The position numbers were made by a program, and so were the translations under genes. A model generated the notes under the pieces. That model ran no database searches, was not told where the DNA came from, and saw only the letters and a list, made by a program, of their open reading frames with translations. Shown piece after piece: positions 54,866 to 57,216 of a stretch of DNA of 64,000 bases; position 1 is the stretch's first letter; every line of letters begins with the position of its first letter. The stretch comes from Gambelia wislizenii (taxonomy: Eukaryota; Chordata; Lepidosauria; Squamata; Crotaphytidae): the NCBI GenBank assembly GCA_030847615.1, contig JAUMIR010000003.1, positions 283,334,265 to 283,398,264 of the forward strand, read 5' to 3'.

Positions 54866-56017
54866 CACAAGAACATCCAACATATAACAGTACAAGAAAC
54901 CAAATACCTTAGCTGAATTTGTAATTGAGCACATTTTAGTTTTCTTTAAACCAGTTCTTTTAGTAGTACACAAAGAAAAAAAAGACAGACACTAACAACA
55001 TTGGACAAATGAAAAGTGAGAATACAAGTCTCAGAGTTTTGGACATTTGGAACAATTTTAATAGTACATGCAGCATTCCTTGATAGTGGGTCTTTTTGCA
55101 ATAACAAAATTGCAACGACAAATACTTTTTTTCCTTTAAAAGGCTAAAATAGGCATTTAAAATATTTATACTATTGAAAGCACCTGTGTCAAGGTGGAGA
55201 ACTAGGTGGGTAACTATGAAAGCCACAAAAGGACCCACTATCCTCTGTTTTTTGTCTTTTTTTTTTTGTAATTTTGCTTCTATATCTGAAGATATTAAAT
55301 AAAAACATTGTGATTACATGCAACTAATGTAAAATGAGGTAAACTGCTCTGCAGTGTGTTCTTCTACTCAGAAGGCAGTAGATGATCATGCTGGAAGTCA
55401 CATGATCAAGGCTGCATCTCCCAGCATCCCTCTGGACAGTGATATGGGATAGTGGGTCTCTTTGAGGACTTTCAAGCCTGAGTGGGGGATGGACAACATA
55501 TGATTCCTAGAAAAAGGAGGAAAACAACACATAAGCAAAACAAAACAATGAGCAAAATTCAAGCTAGGAAAATGAGCCAGGTATGTAAACAGCATGGTGC
55601 AAAAATGATAAAGGTCACATGCTACAAAGGGAATGGAACTAAAAACCAACACAAATATAGGCTTGCAATATAGAAGGTCTTCAAAGAGAGTTAGGTAAAT
55701 ATATAGCAGTGGCCTTGTTCCAAGTTCTGCAAAATACAGCAGAATCACAGCAATGCTGCATGTTTGTTTCTTTTTAAAAAAACAAGTACTATTTCAGCAA
55801 CTTCTGACAGAAAACAGTCACTTACATTGCTGGCTTGGATCCATATCTGTTGTCAGTTTCACATAGTTGGATGGGAAGAGACCCACTTGCCCATTCACTT
55901 CGCCTTTCCACCAGTCAGGGTCTTCTTTATTAAGGACGTTTATGATCTGGCCTTTGCTGAATGCTAGTTCATCATCATTCTGTGCAATGTAGTCATACAT
56001 ACCAATTACTTGGCACA
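8212..56017 (-). CDS. ITSN1: Intersectin-1, long isoform, C-terminal half (12 exons)
   Basis: Multidomain endocytic scaffold and Cdc42 guanine-nucleotide exchange factor acting at clathrin-coated pits and on cortical actin. Reading the minus strand, exons are 56017-55826, 35291-35170, 33292-33186, 32062-31879, 30093-29995, 28723-28556, 20606-20394, 10403-10282, 9815-9733, 9646-9563, 9335-9162 and 8360-8212. Every junction has AG/GT borders and the split codons rejoin without a frame break, giving 1697 nt, i.e. 564 residues plus TGA. Domain order is SH3E, DH, PH, C2, as in the long isoform of vertebrate ITSN1, and the residue count agrees with the human C-terminal portion as I remember it. Everything N-terminal (EH domains, coiled coil, SH3A-D) lies beyond 64000. 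ITSN2 is the paralogue alternative, but wording such as CQVIGMYDY and DMDPSQQ fits ITSN1. Confidence 0.96.
8836..9070 (-). mobile_element. 5S-rRNA-derived SINE, minus strand
   Basis: In the intron between the last two ITSN1 exons. The minus strand begins with sequence close to the second half of 5S rRNA (GATCTTGGAAGCTAAGCAGG at 9041-9022), carrying the internal Pol III promoter region. It then passes into a squamate-type tail with CCTATGAAATTCATGGGG and a GACTTGAAGGCAC-like end. About 235 bp. A second copy in the other orientation is at 10944-11206. Confidence 0.8.
9162..9335 (-). CDS. ITSN1: ITSN1 exon: C2 domain core
   Basis: 174 nt. After completing Gly it reads [15 protein letters not shown], then [17 protein letters not shown] and [10 protein letters not shown]. 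This matches the C2 core: the SNPYCEV strand, the LNPKWN motif seen in nearly all C2 domains, and the acidic ERDQFSPDD loop that contributes to calcium and phospholipid binding in the family. Donor GAT G|gtaggt. The G joins AC of the last exon to give the second Asp of PDD. Confidence 0.96.
9563..9646 (-). CDS. ITSN1: ITSN1 exon: start of C2 domain
   Basis: 84 nt: two bases completing Val (G|TC), 27 codons, one base out. It encodes [18 protein letters not shown] and then IELKPCRSH. The [13 protein letters not shown] run is the first beta strand of the C2 domain. Acceptor TTGCCACAG, donor CAT G|gtaaga. Confidence 0.95.
9733..9815 (-). CDS. ITSN1: ITSN1 exon: PH domain C-terminal helix
   Basis: 83 nt: one base completing Arg (AG|G), 27 codons, one base out. 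It encodes [16 protein letters not shown] followed by a basic stretch [11 protein letters not shown]. The TAWV tryptophan is the invariant tryptophan of the PH-domain C-terminal helix. Donor TTA G|gtaccg, acceptor TTTCTCAAG. Confidence 0.95.
10282..10403 (-). CDS. ITSN1: ITSN1 exon: PH domain, middle
   Basis: 122 nt: 40 codons plus AG|gtaaaa. It starts [17 protein letters not shown] and continues [23 protein letters not shown]. Acceptor TTTCTGCAG, phase 0. The [10 protein letters not shown] run is the strand preceding the C-terminal PH helix. The exon has no long open frame of its own and was found by looking for the expected continuation between the neighbouring exons. Confidence 0.95.
10944..11206 (+). 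mobile_element. 5S-rRNA-derived SINE, plus strand
   Basis: The same family as at 8836-9070, now on the plus strand. The 5S-like head (ATCTTGGAAGCTAAGCAGGG near 11009-11028) is followed by GAGTATTCCTTGCC and CCCTATGAAATTCATGGG and ends GACACACAC. It lies in the large PH-domain intron. Confidence 0.8.
11604..11739. mobile_element. hAT-type MITE with perfect 8-bp target duplication
   Basis: 136 bp, nearly palindromic: it opens CAGTGTTTCCCAAACTCTG and closes with CTAGAGTTTGGGAATCACTG. The 8-bp duplication ATTTAGTT is identical on both sides (11596-11603 and 11740-11747). Terminal CAGTG and an 8-bp duplication are typical of hAT elements. It cannot code for a transposase. Confidence 0.88.
11755..12140. 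repeat. Possible solo LTR-like segment
   Basis: A segment of different base composition with an AATTAAAG polyadenylation-like site near 12080 and an end reading GTCTGACA. It resembles an LTR in layout, but I cannot find matching target duplications, so the assignment is weak. Confidence 0.25.
12150..13260. other. Intron sequence, nothing recognised
   Basis: AT-rich ITSN1 intron without a recognisable repeat or a credible coding frame. Confidence 0.5.
14622..14727 (+). repeat. Triplicated ~27-bp unit inside the L1
   Basis: The unit containing CTCAAGTTGGTATGTGATTT occurs three times with spacer differences (starts near 14624, 14650 and 14695). It disrupts the L1 reverse transcriptase frame. 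Slippage or gap-repair duplication is the simplest reading. Confidence 0.8.
14963..15211. mobile_element. Tc1/mariner-pogo type MITE with TA duplication, inside the L1
   Basis: 249 bp. The left end CTGGTCACACC and the right end GGTGTGACCTG are inverted copies, flanked by TA at 14961-14962 and 15212-15213. Internal sequence with ATATCCACAG and CCATGGATAAG resembles the Tigger-like MITEs of this window, but the termini differ, so it is a separate subfamily. Confidence 0.75.
16200..16978 (+). mobile_element. CR1 LINE, 3' fragment
   Basis: An open frame from 16289 reads [52 protein letters not shown] and ends near [13 protein letters not shown], the C-terminal thumb and tail of CR1 ORF2. The element ends with the CR1 signature of repeated ATTCTATG-type octamers (16956-16974). 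It is 5' truncated, as most CR1 copies are, and inserted in the L1. Short tandem pieces at 16230-16300 mark its 5' junction. Confidence 0.88.
18020..18056. repeat. CT/GT microsatellite
   Basis: A CT run followed by a GT run near the 3' end of the L1. Confidence 0.9.
18298..18496 (+). mobile_element. RTE-like LINE, 3' end only
   Basis: It matches the 3' terminal part of the LINE at 44293-50562 (shared pieces include AGAATCACAACCCGGAAACA and GGATGAGTCCTTCCTGAATC) and ends in a GA-rich tail at 18470-18496, which is probably the native 3' tail of this family. Strongly 5' truncated. Confidence 0.75.
18500..20393. other. ITSN1 intron, nothing recognised
   Basis: No gene or named repeat seen. Homopolymer runs occur at 19683-19694 and 20033-20041. 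Confidence 0.5.
20394..20606 (-). CDS. ITSN1: ITSN1 exon: PH domain, first part
   Basis: 213 nt, 71 codons, phase 0 both sides, acceptor TTTCCTCCCAG, donor ACA|gtaagt. It encodes [17 protein letters not shown], then [17 protein letters not shown] and [10 protein letters not shown], the first strands of a pleckstrin-homology barrel, ending QYKMYKT. The PH domain follows DH in nearly all Dbl-family exchange factors and tunes activity and membrane association. Confidence 0.96.
20895..21120 (-). mobile_element. CR1/L3-like LINE 3' fragment, minus strand
   Basis: An A-rich stretch rich in TTAAAAC-type motifs, ending CCTTCAGCTCTCAAAAGCCT. The same arrangement is seen at the 3' end of the copies at 905-2620 and 26240-28500. 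Non-coding remnant. Confidence 0.55.
21224..21600. mobile_element. DIRS terminal fragment with paired inverted repeats
   Basis: An arm at 21224-21300 (AGAACAGGCTATTTTCC, GGTCATTTCTGTATTTCC) and an inverted arm at 21471-21528 (GCACAGATGACCACTC, AACCAGTTACAGAGCAATG, CCTGTTCT) enclose about 170 bp. The same arm-spacer-arm layout sits at the end of the DIRS element at 56921-57216. No coding part follows here, so it is a fragment or a non-autonomous derivative. Confidence 0.65.
21755..22350 (-). mobile_element. CR1/L3-like LINE 3' fragment, minus strand
   Basis: Begins with the TTTATTAAAATATGTATATCCCACC type 3' end of this family and continues through TTAAAAC-rich sequence. Near 22150-22330 are the conserved 3' portions (GGCCGTTCCGGCAGG, TACCAGCACCTTGCATTTTG). 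No open frame. Confidence 0.6.
22530..24080 (+). mobile_element. CR1/L3-like LINE with long open reverse-transcriptase frame
   Basis: The frame 22658-23794 (378 codons) reads [34 protein letters not shown], and [14 protein letters not shown]. These are palm motifs A, B and C with an intact YADD. The C-terminal part [18 protein letters not shown] to [16 protein letters not shown] is the usual tail. Upstream coding sequence ([16 protein letters not shown] from 22560) is out of frame, so the copy is 5' truncated and inactive. The 3' end is an AAT/AAC microsatellite (24040-24078). It is transcriptionally opposite to ITSN1. Confidence 0.85.
24041..24079. repeat. AAT/AAC microsatellite, LINE tail
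   Basis: Trinucleotide run ending the LINE above; such short tandem tails are usual for CR1/L3-like elements. Confidence 0.85.
24210..24430 (-). mobile_element. Decayed CR1/L3-like LINE 3' fragment
   Basis: The order of words (TTGGCAACCAATAC, CTCTGCAGCTTCTGACTC, GATTACTGTGGCTATG) follows the 3' part of the minus-strand copy at 26240-28500. Strongly diverged. Confidence 0.5.
24431..26240. other. ITSN1 intron, mostly unrecognised
   Basis: No gene. Decayed hAT-like traces occur near 25505-25600 (GGCAAAGGTAGGCAGC) and 25785-25830. An ATTTTT run is at 25987-26011. Confidence 0.45.
26240..28500 (-). mobile_element. CR1/L3-like LINE, minus strand, RT domain and 3' part
   Basis: From about 28480 the minus strand reads [15 protein letters not shown] and [17 protein letters not shown]. 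It then reads [35 protein letters not shown] and [20 protein letters not shown] (28223-27783), and passes into the 3' sequence (27780-26250). Several frame breaks. The sector about 26640-27055 does not fit the family and looks like a later insertion, possibly an LTR. Same orientation as ITSN1. Confidence 0.8.
28556..28723 (-). CDS. ITSN1: ITSN1 exon: end of DH domain and DH-PH link
   Basis: 168 nt, 56 codons, phase 0 in and out. It starts [15 protein letters not shown], runs through [18 protein letters not shown] and ends with QCEGLSE, donor GAG|gtaaag. It forms the last DH helices and the linker into the PH domain. The acceptor is TTTTCCTGTAG. A minus-strand CR1/L3-like LINE begins only about 50 bp downstream in the following intron. 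Confidence 0.96.
28724..29211. other. ITSN1 intron, nothing recognised
   Basis: AT-rich; no repeat named. Confidence 0.5.
29214..29436. mobile_element. Palindromic MITE, 223 bp
   Basis: The left end GGGCCCTTTCACAC and the right end TGTGAAAGGGCCC are inverted copies, and both sides carry TA (29212-29213, 29437-29438). The interior is also partly self-complementary. Superfamily not certain (Tc1/mariner or Harbinger-like). Confidence 0.7.
29995..30093 (-). CDS. ITSN1: ITSN1 exon: DH domain, catalytic helix
   Basis: 99 nt, exactly 33 codons, phase 0 on both sides, acceptor ATATTTCAG, donor AAT|gtaagt. It begins [16 protein letters not shown] and includes [17 protein letters not shown], the signature helix of DH conserved region 3 that carries the main GTPase contact surface. 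The exon is too short to stand out among open reading frames but is unambiguous by motif and by splice phase. Confidence 0.96.
30094..31067. other. ITSN1 intron, nothing recognised
   Basis: AT-rich DH-domain intron sequence without a recognised repeat. Confidence 0.5.
31068..31272. mobile_element. Decayed Tigger-like MITE
   Basis: TTCTAGGCATTTGTAGGTCC and GTGATTCTAT are shared with the cleaner copy at 34712-34933. The right end GAGGGCCGACTATA retains the terminal pattern. The left end is eroded. Confidence 0.65.
31781..31822. repeat. GGAAA microsatellite
   Basis: Eight or so GGAAA units with one interruption, 57 bp downstream (on the ITSN1 strand) of the DH exon at 31879. Confidence 0.9.
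31879..32062 (-). CDS. ITSN1: ITSN1 exon: DH domain
   Basis: 184 nt: one base completing lysine, then 61 codons from [13 protein letters not shown] to EFKEFVK, donor AAG|gtaaga. It contains the PYIRFC segment and the helix [10 protein letters not shown] of the DH fold. The acceptor is TTTTCTGCTTAG. The reading frame is open and strongly vertebrate-like (one Arg to Cys change in RFCSCQLNG relative to the remembered human RFCSRQLNG). Confidence 0.96.
32063..33185. other. ITSN1 intron with one degraded MITE trace
   Basis: A decayed hAT-type MITE trace lies at about 32400-32515 (GGTCCTCCAGATATTGTTAG). The rest is unrecognised. Confidence 0.45.
33186..33292 (-). CDS. ITSN1: ITSN1 exon: DH domain
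   Basis: 107 nt, phase 0 in, 35 codons plus two bases (AA|gtaagt) out. It encodes [17 protein letters not shown] through MCNIKLL, the helical segment between DH conserved regions 1 and 2. The acceptor is ATCCACAG before ATC TTC. The remaining bases AA join A of the next exon to give lysine. One substitution from the human sequence as remembered is MES to MDS. Confidence 0.96.
33293..34709. other. ITSN1 intron; GC-rich palindromic patch
   Basis: Mostly AT-rich. A sharply GC-rich 55-bp patch at 33669-33723 has complementary ends (GGGGGCTCACCG and CGGTGCCCCCG). No repeat family named. Confidence 0.45.
34712..34933. mobile_element. Pogo/Tigger (MER2-like) MITE, near-perfect inverted ends
   Basis: 222 bp. 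The left end CAGGTCAATCCCCATATCC and the right end GGATATGGGGGTTGACCTG are inverted copies with one mismatch, flanked by TA on both sides (34710-34711, 34934-34935). Non-coding. It is the best preserved member of this family here. Confidence 0.88.
35170..35291 (-). CDS. ITSN1: ITSN1 exon: SH3E-DH linker and start of DH domain
   Basis: 122 nt. The first two bases (GG) complete a tryptophan codon begun by T at the end of the SH3E exon; 40 whole codons follow, from [10 protein letters not shown] to NDLQLVTE, then the donor GAG|gtgagc. The stretch [17 protein letters not shown] is the first conserved region of Dbl-homology domains, whose glutamates contact the GTPase switch. This exon is used only in the long isoform. 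The intron before it is 20.5 kb and holds most of the large repeats of this window. Confidence 0.97.
35292..38678. other. Start of the 20.5-kb ITSN1 long-isoform intron
   Basis: No gene. A TA microsatellite is at 36672-36689. A truncated Tigger-like MITE end is at about 37085-37150 (GGATACAGAGGGACAACTG then TA). A TG/G run is at 37391-37413. The segment about 35640-36080 has an LTR-like look (T-rich, TTTGTTCTTTCTC near its end) but no termini I can defend. Confidence 0.45.
38679..38995 (-). mobile_element. Non-autonomous Helitron, second copy
   Basis: 317 bp on the minus strand. The 5' end is A|TCTATATATATAATTTTC followed by TTGGGTATGTTG, as in the copy at 3376-3695. The 3' end is CTAG|T with an imperfect hairpin (plus coordinates 38691-38705) 8 nt before CTAG, the same spacing as in the other copy. 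Interior shares the CCAATCA region near the 5' end. Confidence 0.8.
38996..40625. other. ITSN1 intron, mostly unrecognised
   Basis: A decayed hAT-type MITE lies at about 39195-39335. Region 40020-40330 is locally redundant (TTTGTGCAG and TTTTGAA-type words) but I cannot assign it. Confidence 0.4.
40626..41577. mobile_element. RTE-like LINE fragment with internal inversion
   Basis: Segment 40626-41110 matches the LINE at 44293-50562 on the minus strand (FADD region to the TYLGS-like region). Segment 41110-41577 matches the directly following part on the plus strand: from 41105 it reads [34 protein letters not shown] and [17 protein letters not shown]. Both pieces contain the shared breakpoint word GACTGACTA. 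This is the 5'-inversion layout expected of twin priming. The last ~80 bp of the family 3' end is missing. Confidence 0.75.
41983..42219. mobile_element. MER2-like Tigger MITE
   Basis: 237 bp flanked by TA (41981-41982, 42220-42221). The interior includes GGATTCCACCATCCACAG, TATATAACGGGCCTTGAACA and GGGGGTCCTGGAAC, order and wording typical of MER2/Tigger non-autonomous elements. The left end is diverged; the right end is GGGCCCACTG. Confidence 0.8.
42220..42964. other. ITSN1 intron with a hAT-type MITE trace
   Basis: At 42781-42896 a diverged palindromic MITE opens CAGTGGTTCACAAATGG, with TCAGCTCCCAGAAG and its near-complement CTTCTGGGAGTTGCAG inside. It resembles the element at 11604-11739. 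The remainder is unrecognised. Confidence 0.55.
42965..44050 (+). mobile_element. CR1 LINE, RT to 3' end
   Basis: The frame 43006-43245 reads [17 protein letters not shown], then [15 protein letters not shown]. Frame 43283-43663 reads [30 protein letters not shown] and [16 protein letters not shown]. Frame 43653-44080 continues the C-terminus. Motif C is FADY rather than FADD, so a catalytic aspartate is lost. The 3' end carries the TATGATTCTATGATA octamer-type tail at about 44035-44050. Confidence 0.88.
44051..44284. other. ITSN1 intron, nothing recognised
   Basis: Short AT-rich stretch between the CR1 and the RTE-like LINE. Confidence 0.5.
45304..47587. mobile_element. Non-autonomous hAT transposon with GC-rich VNTR core
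   Basis: 2284 bp inserted in the reverse-transcriptase region of the LINE. The 8-bp target duplication GACTAGAT is perfect (45296-45303 and 47588-47595). The left end TGGTGATGGTGAACCTATG and the right end AAGGTTGACCATCACTG are inverted copies of the hAT CAGTGATGG type. Removing it restores the LINE sequence across the FADD motif. The left arm is GC-rich, the centre is a tandem array (45760-47260), and the right arm (47260-47587) is AT-rich. No transposase frame is seen. Confidence 0.9.
45760..47260. repeat. GC-rich minisatellite, ~105-bp units, about 14 copies
   Basis: Units repeat with 88-113 bp spacing, recognised by GGGAGTCTGCCCGGCCTCTC, then CCCGAGGGGCTCC, then a palindromic core of the type GGGGCTTCGAAGCCCC, and CCTCGGAAAGGCCGGG. 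Units differ by point changes and small indels. Stop codons are scarce on both strands, so long overlapping open frames arise on both strands; I regard these as by-products. Confidence 0.9.
50117..50137. repeat. Poly-T run in the LINE 5' region
   Basis: 21 consecutive T on the plus strand, i.e. poly-A within the 5' part of the minus-strand LINE. Confidence 0.9.
50868..50985 (+). mobile_element. CR1 LINE 3' tail
   Basis: About 118 bp matching the CR1 end: AGCAGAGGCTGGATGTTCAT, GGCAGAGGGTTGGACTAG, ATGGCCCTTGTACTCTCTTC and a decayed octamer tail ATTGTTCTATATTC. Extreme 5' truncation. Confidence 0.8.
51000..52990. other. ITSN1 intron, nothing recognised
   Basis: No coding frame or repeat recognised in about 2 kb. 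Confidence 0.5.
52998..53112. mobile_element. Squamate-type SINE fragment
   Basis: ACTGCTGTCAACTTCAAC, then TTATGGCAACCCTATGAGTG, AGAGACCTCCCAAGTCA and CTCTGTCCTCAACAACCCTG are the wording of a SINE common in lizards; it shares the TATGGCAACCC-type tail with the 5S SINEs but not their head. Family name not certain. Confidence 0.6.
53700..55506 (-). other. Candidate alternative terminal exon / 3' UTR of short ITSN1
   Basis: Downstream of the SH3E exon on the minus strand a pyrimidine-rich acceptor ends in CTAG at 55510-55507 and is followed by GA (55506-55505). Joined to the T left by the SH3E donor it makes TGA, so the protein would stop directly after DPSQQ, as the short isoform does in mammals (1220 residues in human, from memory). 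The following 1.8 kb is AT-rich, free of recognised transposons and contains only a CA microsatellite and an AATAAA at 54363-54358. The lower boundary is arbitrary. Confidence 0.5.
54834..54863. repeat. CA microsatellite
   Basis: About 15 uninterrupted CA units, inside the candidate short-isoform 3' UTR. Confidence 0.95.
55826..56017 (-). CDS. ITSN1: ITSN1 exon: SH3E domain
   Basis: 192 nt, entered with two bases of a split codon (x|TG) and left with one (T|gtaagt). It encodes 63 whole codons from CQVIGMYDY to DPSQQ. SH3 hallmarks are visible: ALYDY-like MYDY, the acidic RT loop NDDE, the WW pair in DPDWWKGEV, and the C-terminal [10 protein letters not shown]3E is the fifth SH3 domain; it is reported to restrain the adjacent DH domain in the long isoform and to bind proline-rich endocytic partners. 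The donor is followed in the intron by a stop two codons further (55818-55820), so simple read-through would add only C-K. Confidence 0.97.
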
Positions 56018-56059
56018 CTGGGGAAAAAAGCAGACAATAGACAACTTTTGAGATTTAAG

Positions 56060-56437
56060 ATTTCCAAAGGAAAAAAGACGGTTAAGAGGTGATATGATAG
56101 CCCTGTTTAAGTATTTGAAGGGGTGTCACGCTGAGGATGGAGCAGGCTTGTTTTCTGCTGCTCCAGAGACTGGAACACGGAGCAATGGGTGCAAGCTCCA
56201 GGAACAGAGATTCCACCTCAACAGTAGGAGGAACGTTTTGACAGTAAGAGCTGTTCGGCAGTGGAACACACTCCCTCGGAGCGTGGTGGGGTCTCCTTCC
56301 TTGGAGACCTTTAAACAGAGGCTGGATTGCCATCTGTTGGGGATGCTTTGACCAAGATTTCCTGCGTGGCAGGGGGTTGGACTGGATGGCCCTCATGGTC
56401 TCTTCCAACTGTACAATTCTATGATTCTATTATTCTA
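56060..56437 (+). mobile_element. CR1 LINE 3' fragment
   Basis: The frame 56094-56351 reads [34 protein letters not shown] and [17 protein letters not shown]. It ends with CAATTCTATGATTCTATTATTC. Very similar to the copy at 16620-16975, so both belong to one subfamily. It sits only about 45 bp from the SH3E exon, in the upstream intron. Confidence 0.87.
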
Positions 56438-56799
56438 AGGGCAGAAAAAAACTTATCCACAAACATTTGGATATTCCAATTGTAATCCACATATTATTGA
56501 AAATGCACCAACCAAAAAGCATTTAACATTTTCAAAAATGGACTCTGCTTTTCTTTAAAAAAAGAAAAGATGAAGGGGAGATGACAAGTGCTCTATACAG
56601 TGGTCATATGGCACTACAACTGATGTACAGCTGAACTTTGAAGGCAGGTTTCTGAAGCTCAGCGTTGATCCTGCCCCACAACCCTCAATTTTAAGGTCAC
56701 AAGGCCTCTTTGAGCTGACATGATCATGAATTGCTTCTTCCTACCTCTCAGTGCTAGGTAGTCCTTGTATTTGAATGTCTACTGCCCACCACAACCATG

Positions 56800-56920
56800 T
56801 GTGTTTGTGACTTCAAGTTGTCTCTTAACTTATAGCGACCCATAAATTTCATAGGGTTTTCTTAGGCAAGAATACTCAGAGGTGGTTTTACCATTTCCTT
56901 CTACTGAAATATAGCCTACA
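56800..56920 (-). mobile_element. 5S-SINE tail fragment, cut by the DIRS end
   Basis: Contains TTCATAGGGTTTTCTTAGGC and CTCAGAGGTGGTTTTACCAT, the tail of the SINE at 8836-9070 in the same orientation. It stops at TATAGCCTACAG where the DIRS terminal repeat begins. Confidence 0.7.
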
Positions 56921-57216
56921 GAAGAACAGGTTGTTTACCTGTAACTGTGTGGGGTTTTTTTCTTAGTGGTCATCTGTGCCCTCACACAAATGGGTTTCAC
57001 ACCTGCGCAAAGACTCCAATCAAAAAGAATAGCTTGGTAAGAAGTCTGCCACCTCCTACCTATCAACATGTCCTAGCTCATCAAGCTACTGTTCCCTCAG
57101 TTTTGAAGTCTGCTGTGGAAAATACAGAGGCCTGAAAAAGGGGAAGTAGGTGGGTCTGTGTGAGGGCACAAATGACCACTTGAAGAACCACAGTTACAGG
57201 TACACAACTTGTTCTC
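56921..57216. repeat. Paired inverted repeats at the DIRS terminus
   Basis: Arm A (56924-57003: AGAACAGGTTGTTTACCTG, GGTCATCTGTGCCCTCAC) and arm B (57154-57216: GTGAGGGCACAAATGACC, CAGTTACAGGTACACAACTT) are inverted copies separated by about 150 bp. DIRS elements carry such split inverted ends instead of LTRs. Confidence 0.8.
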
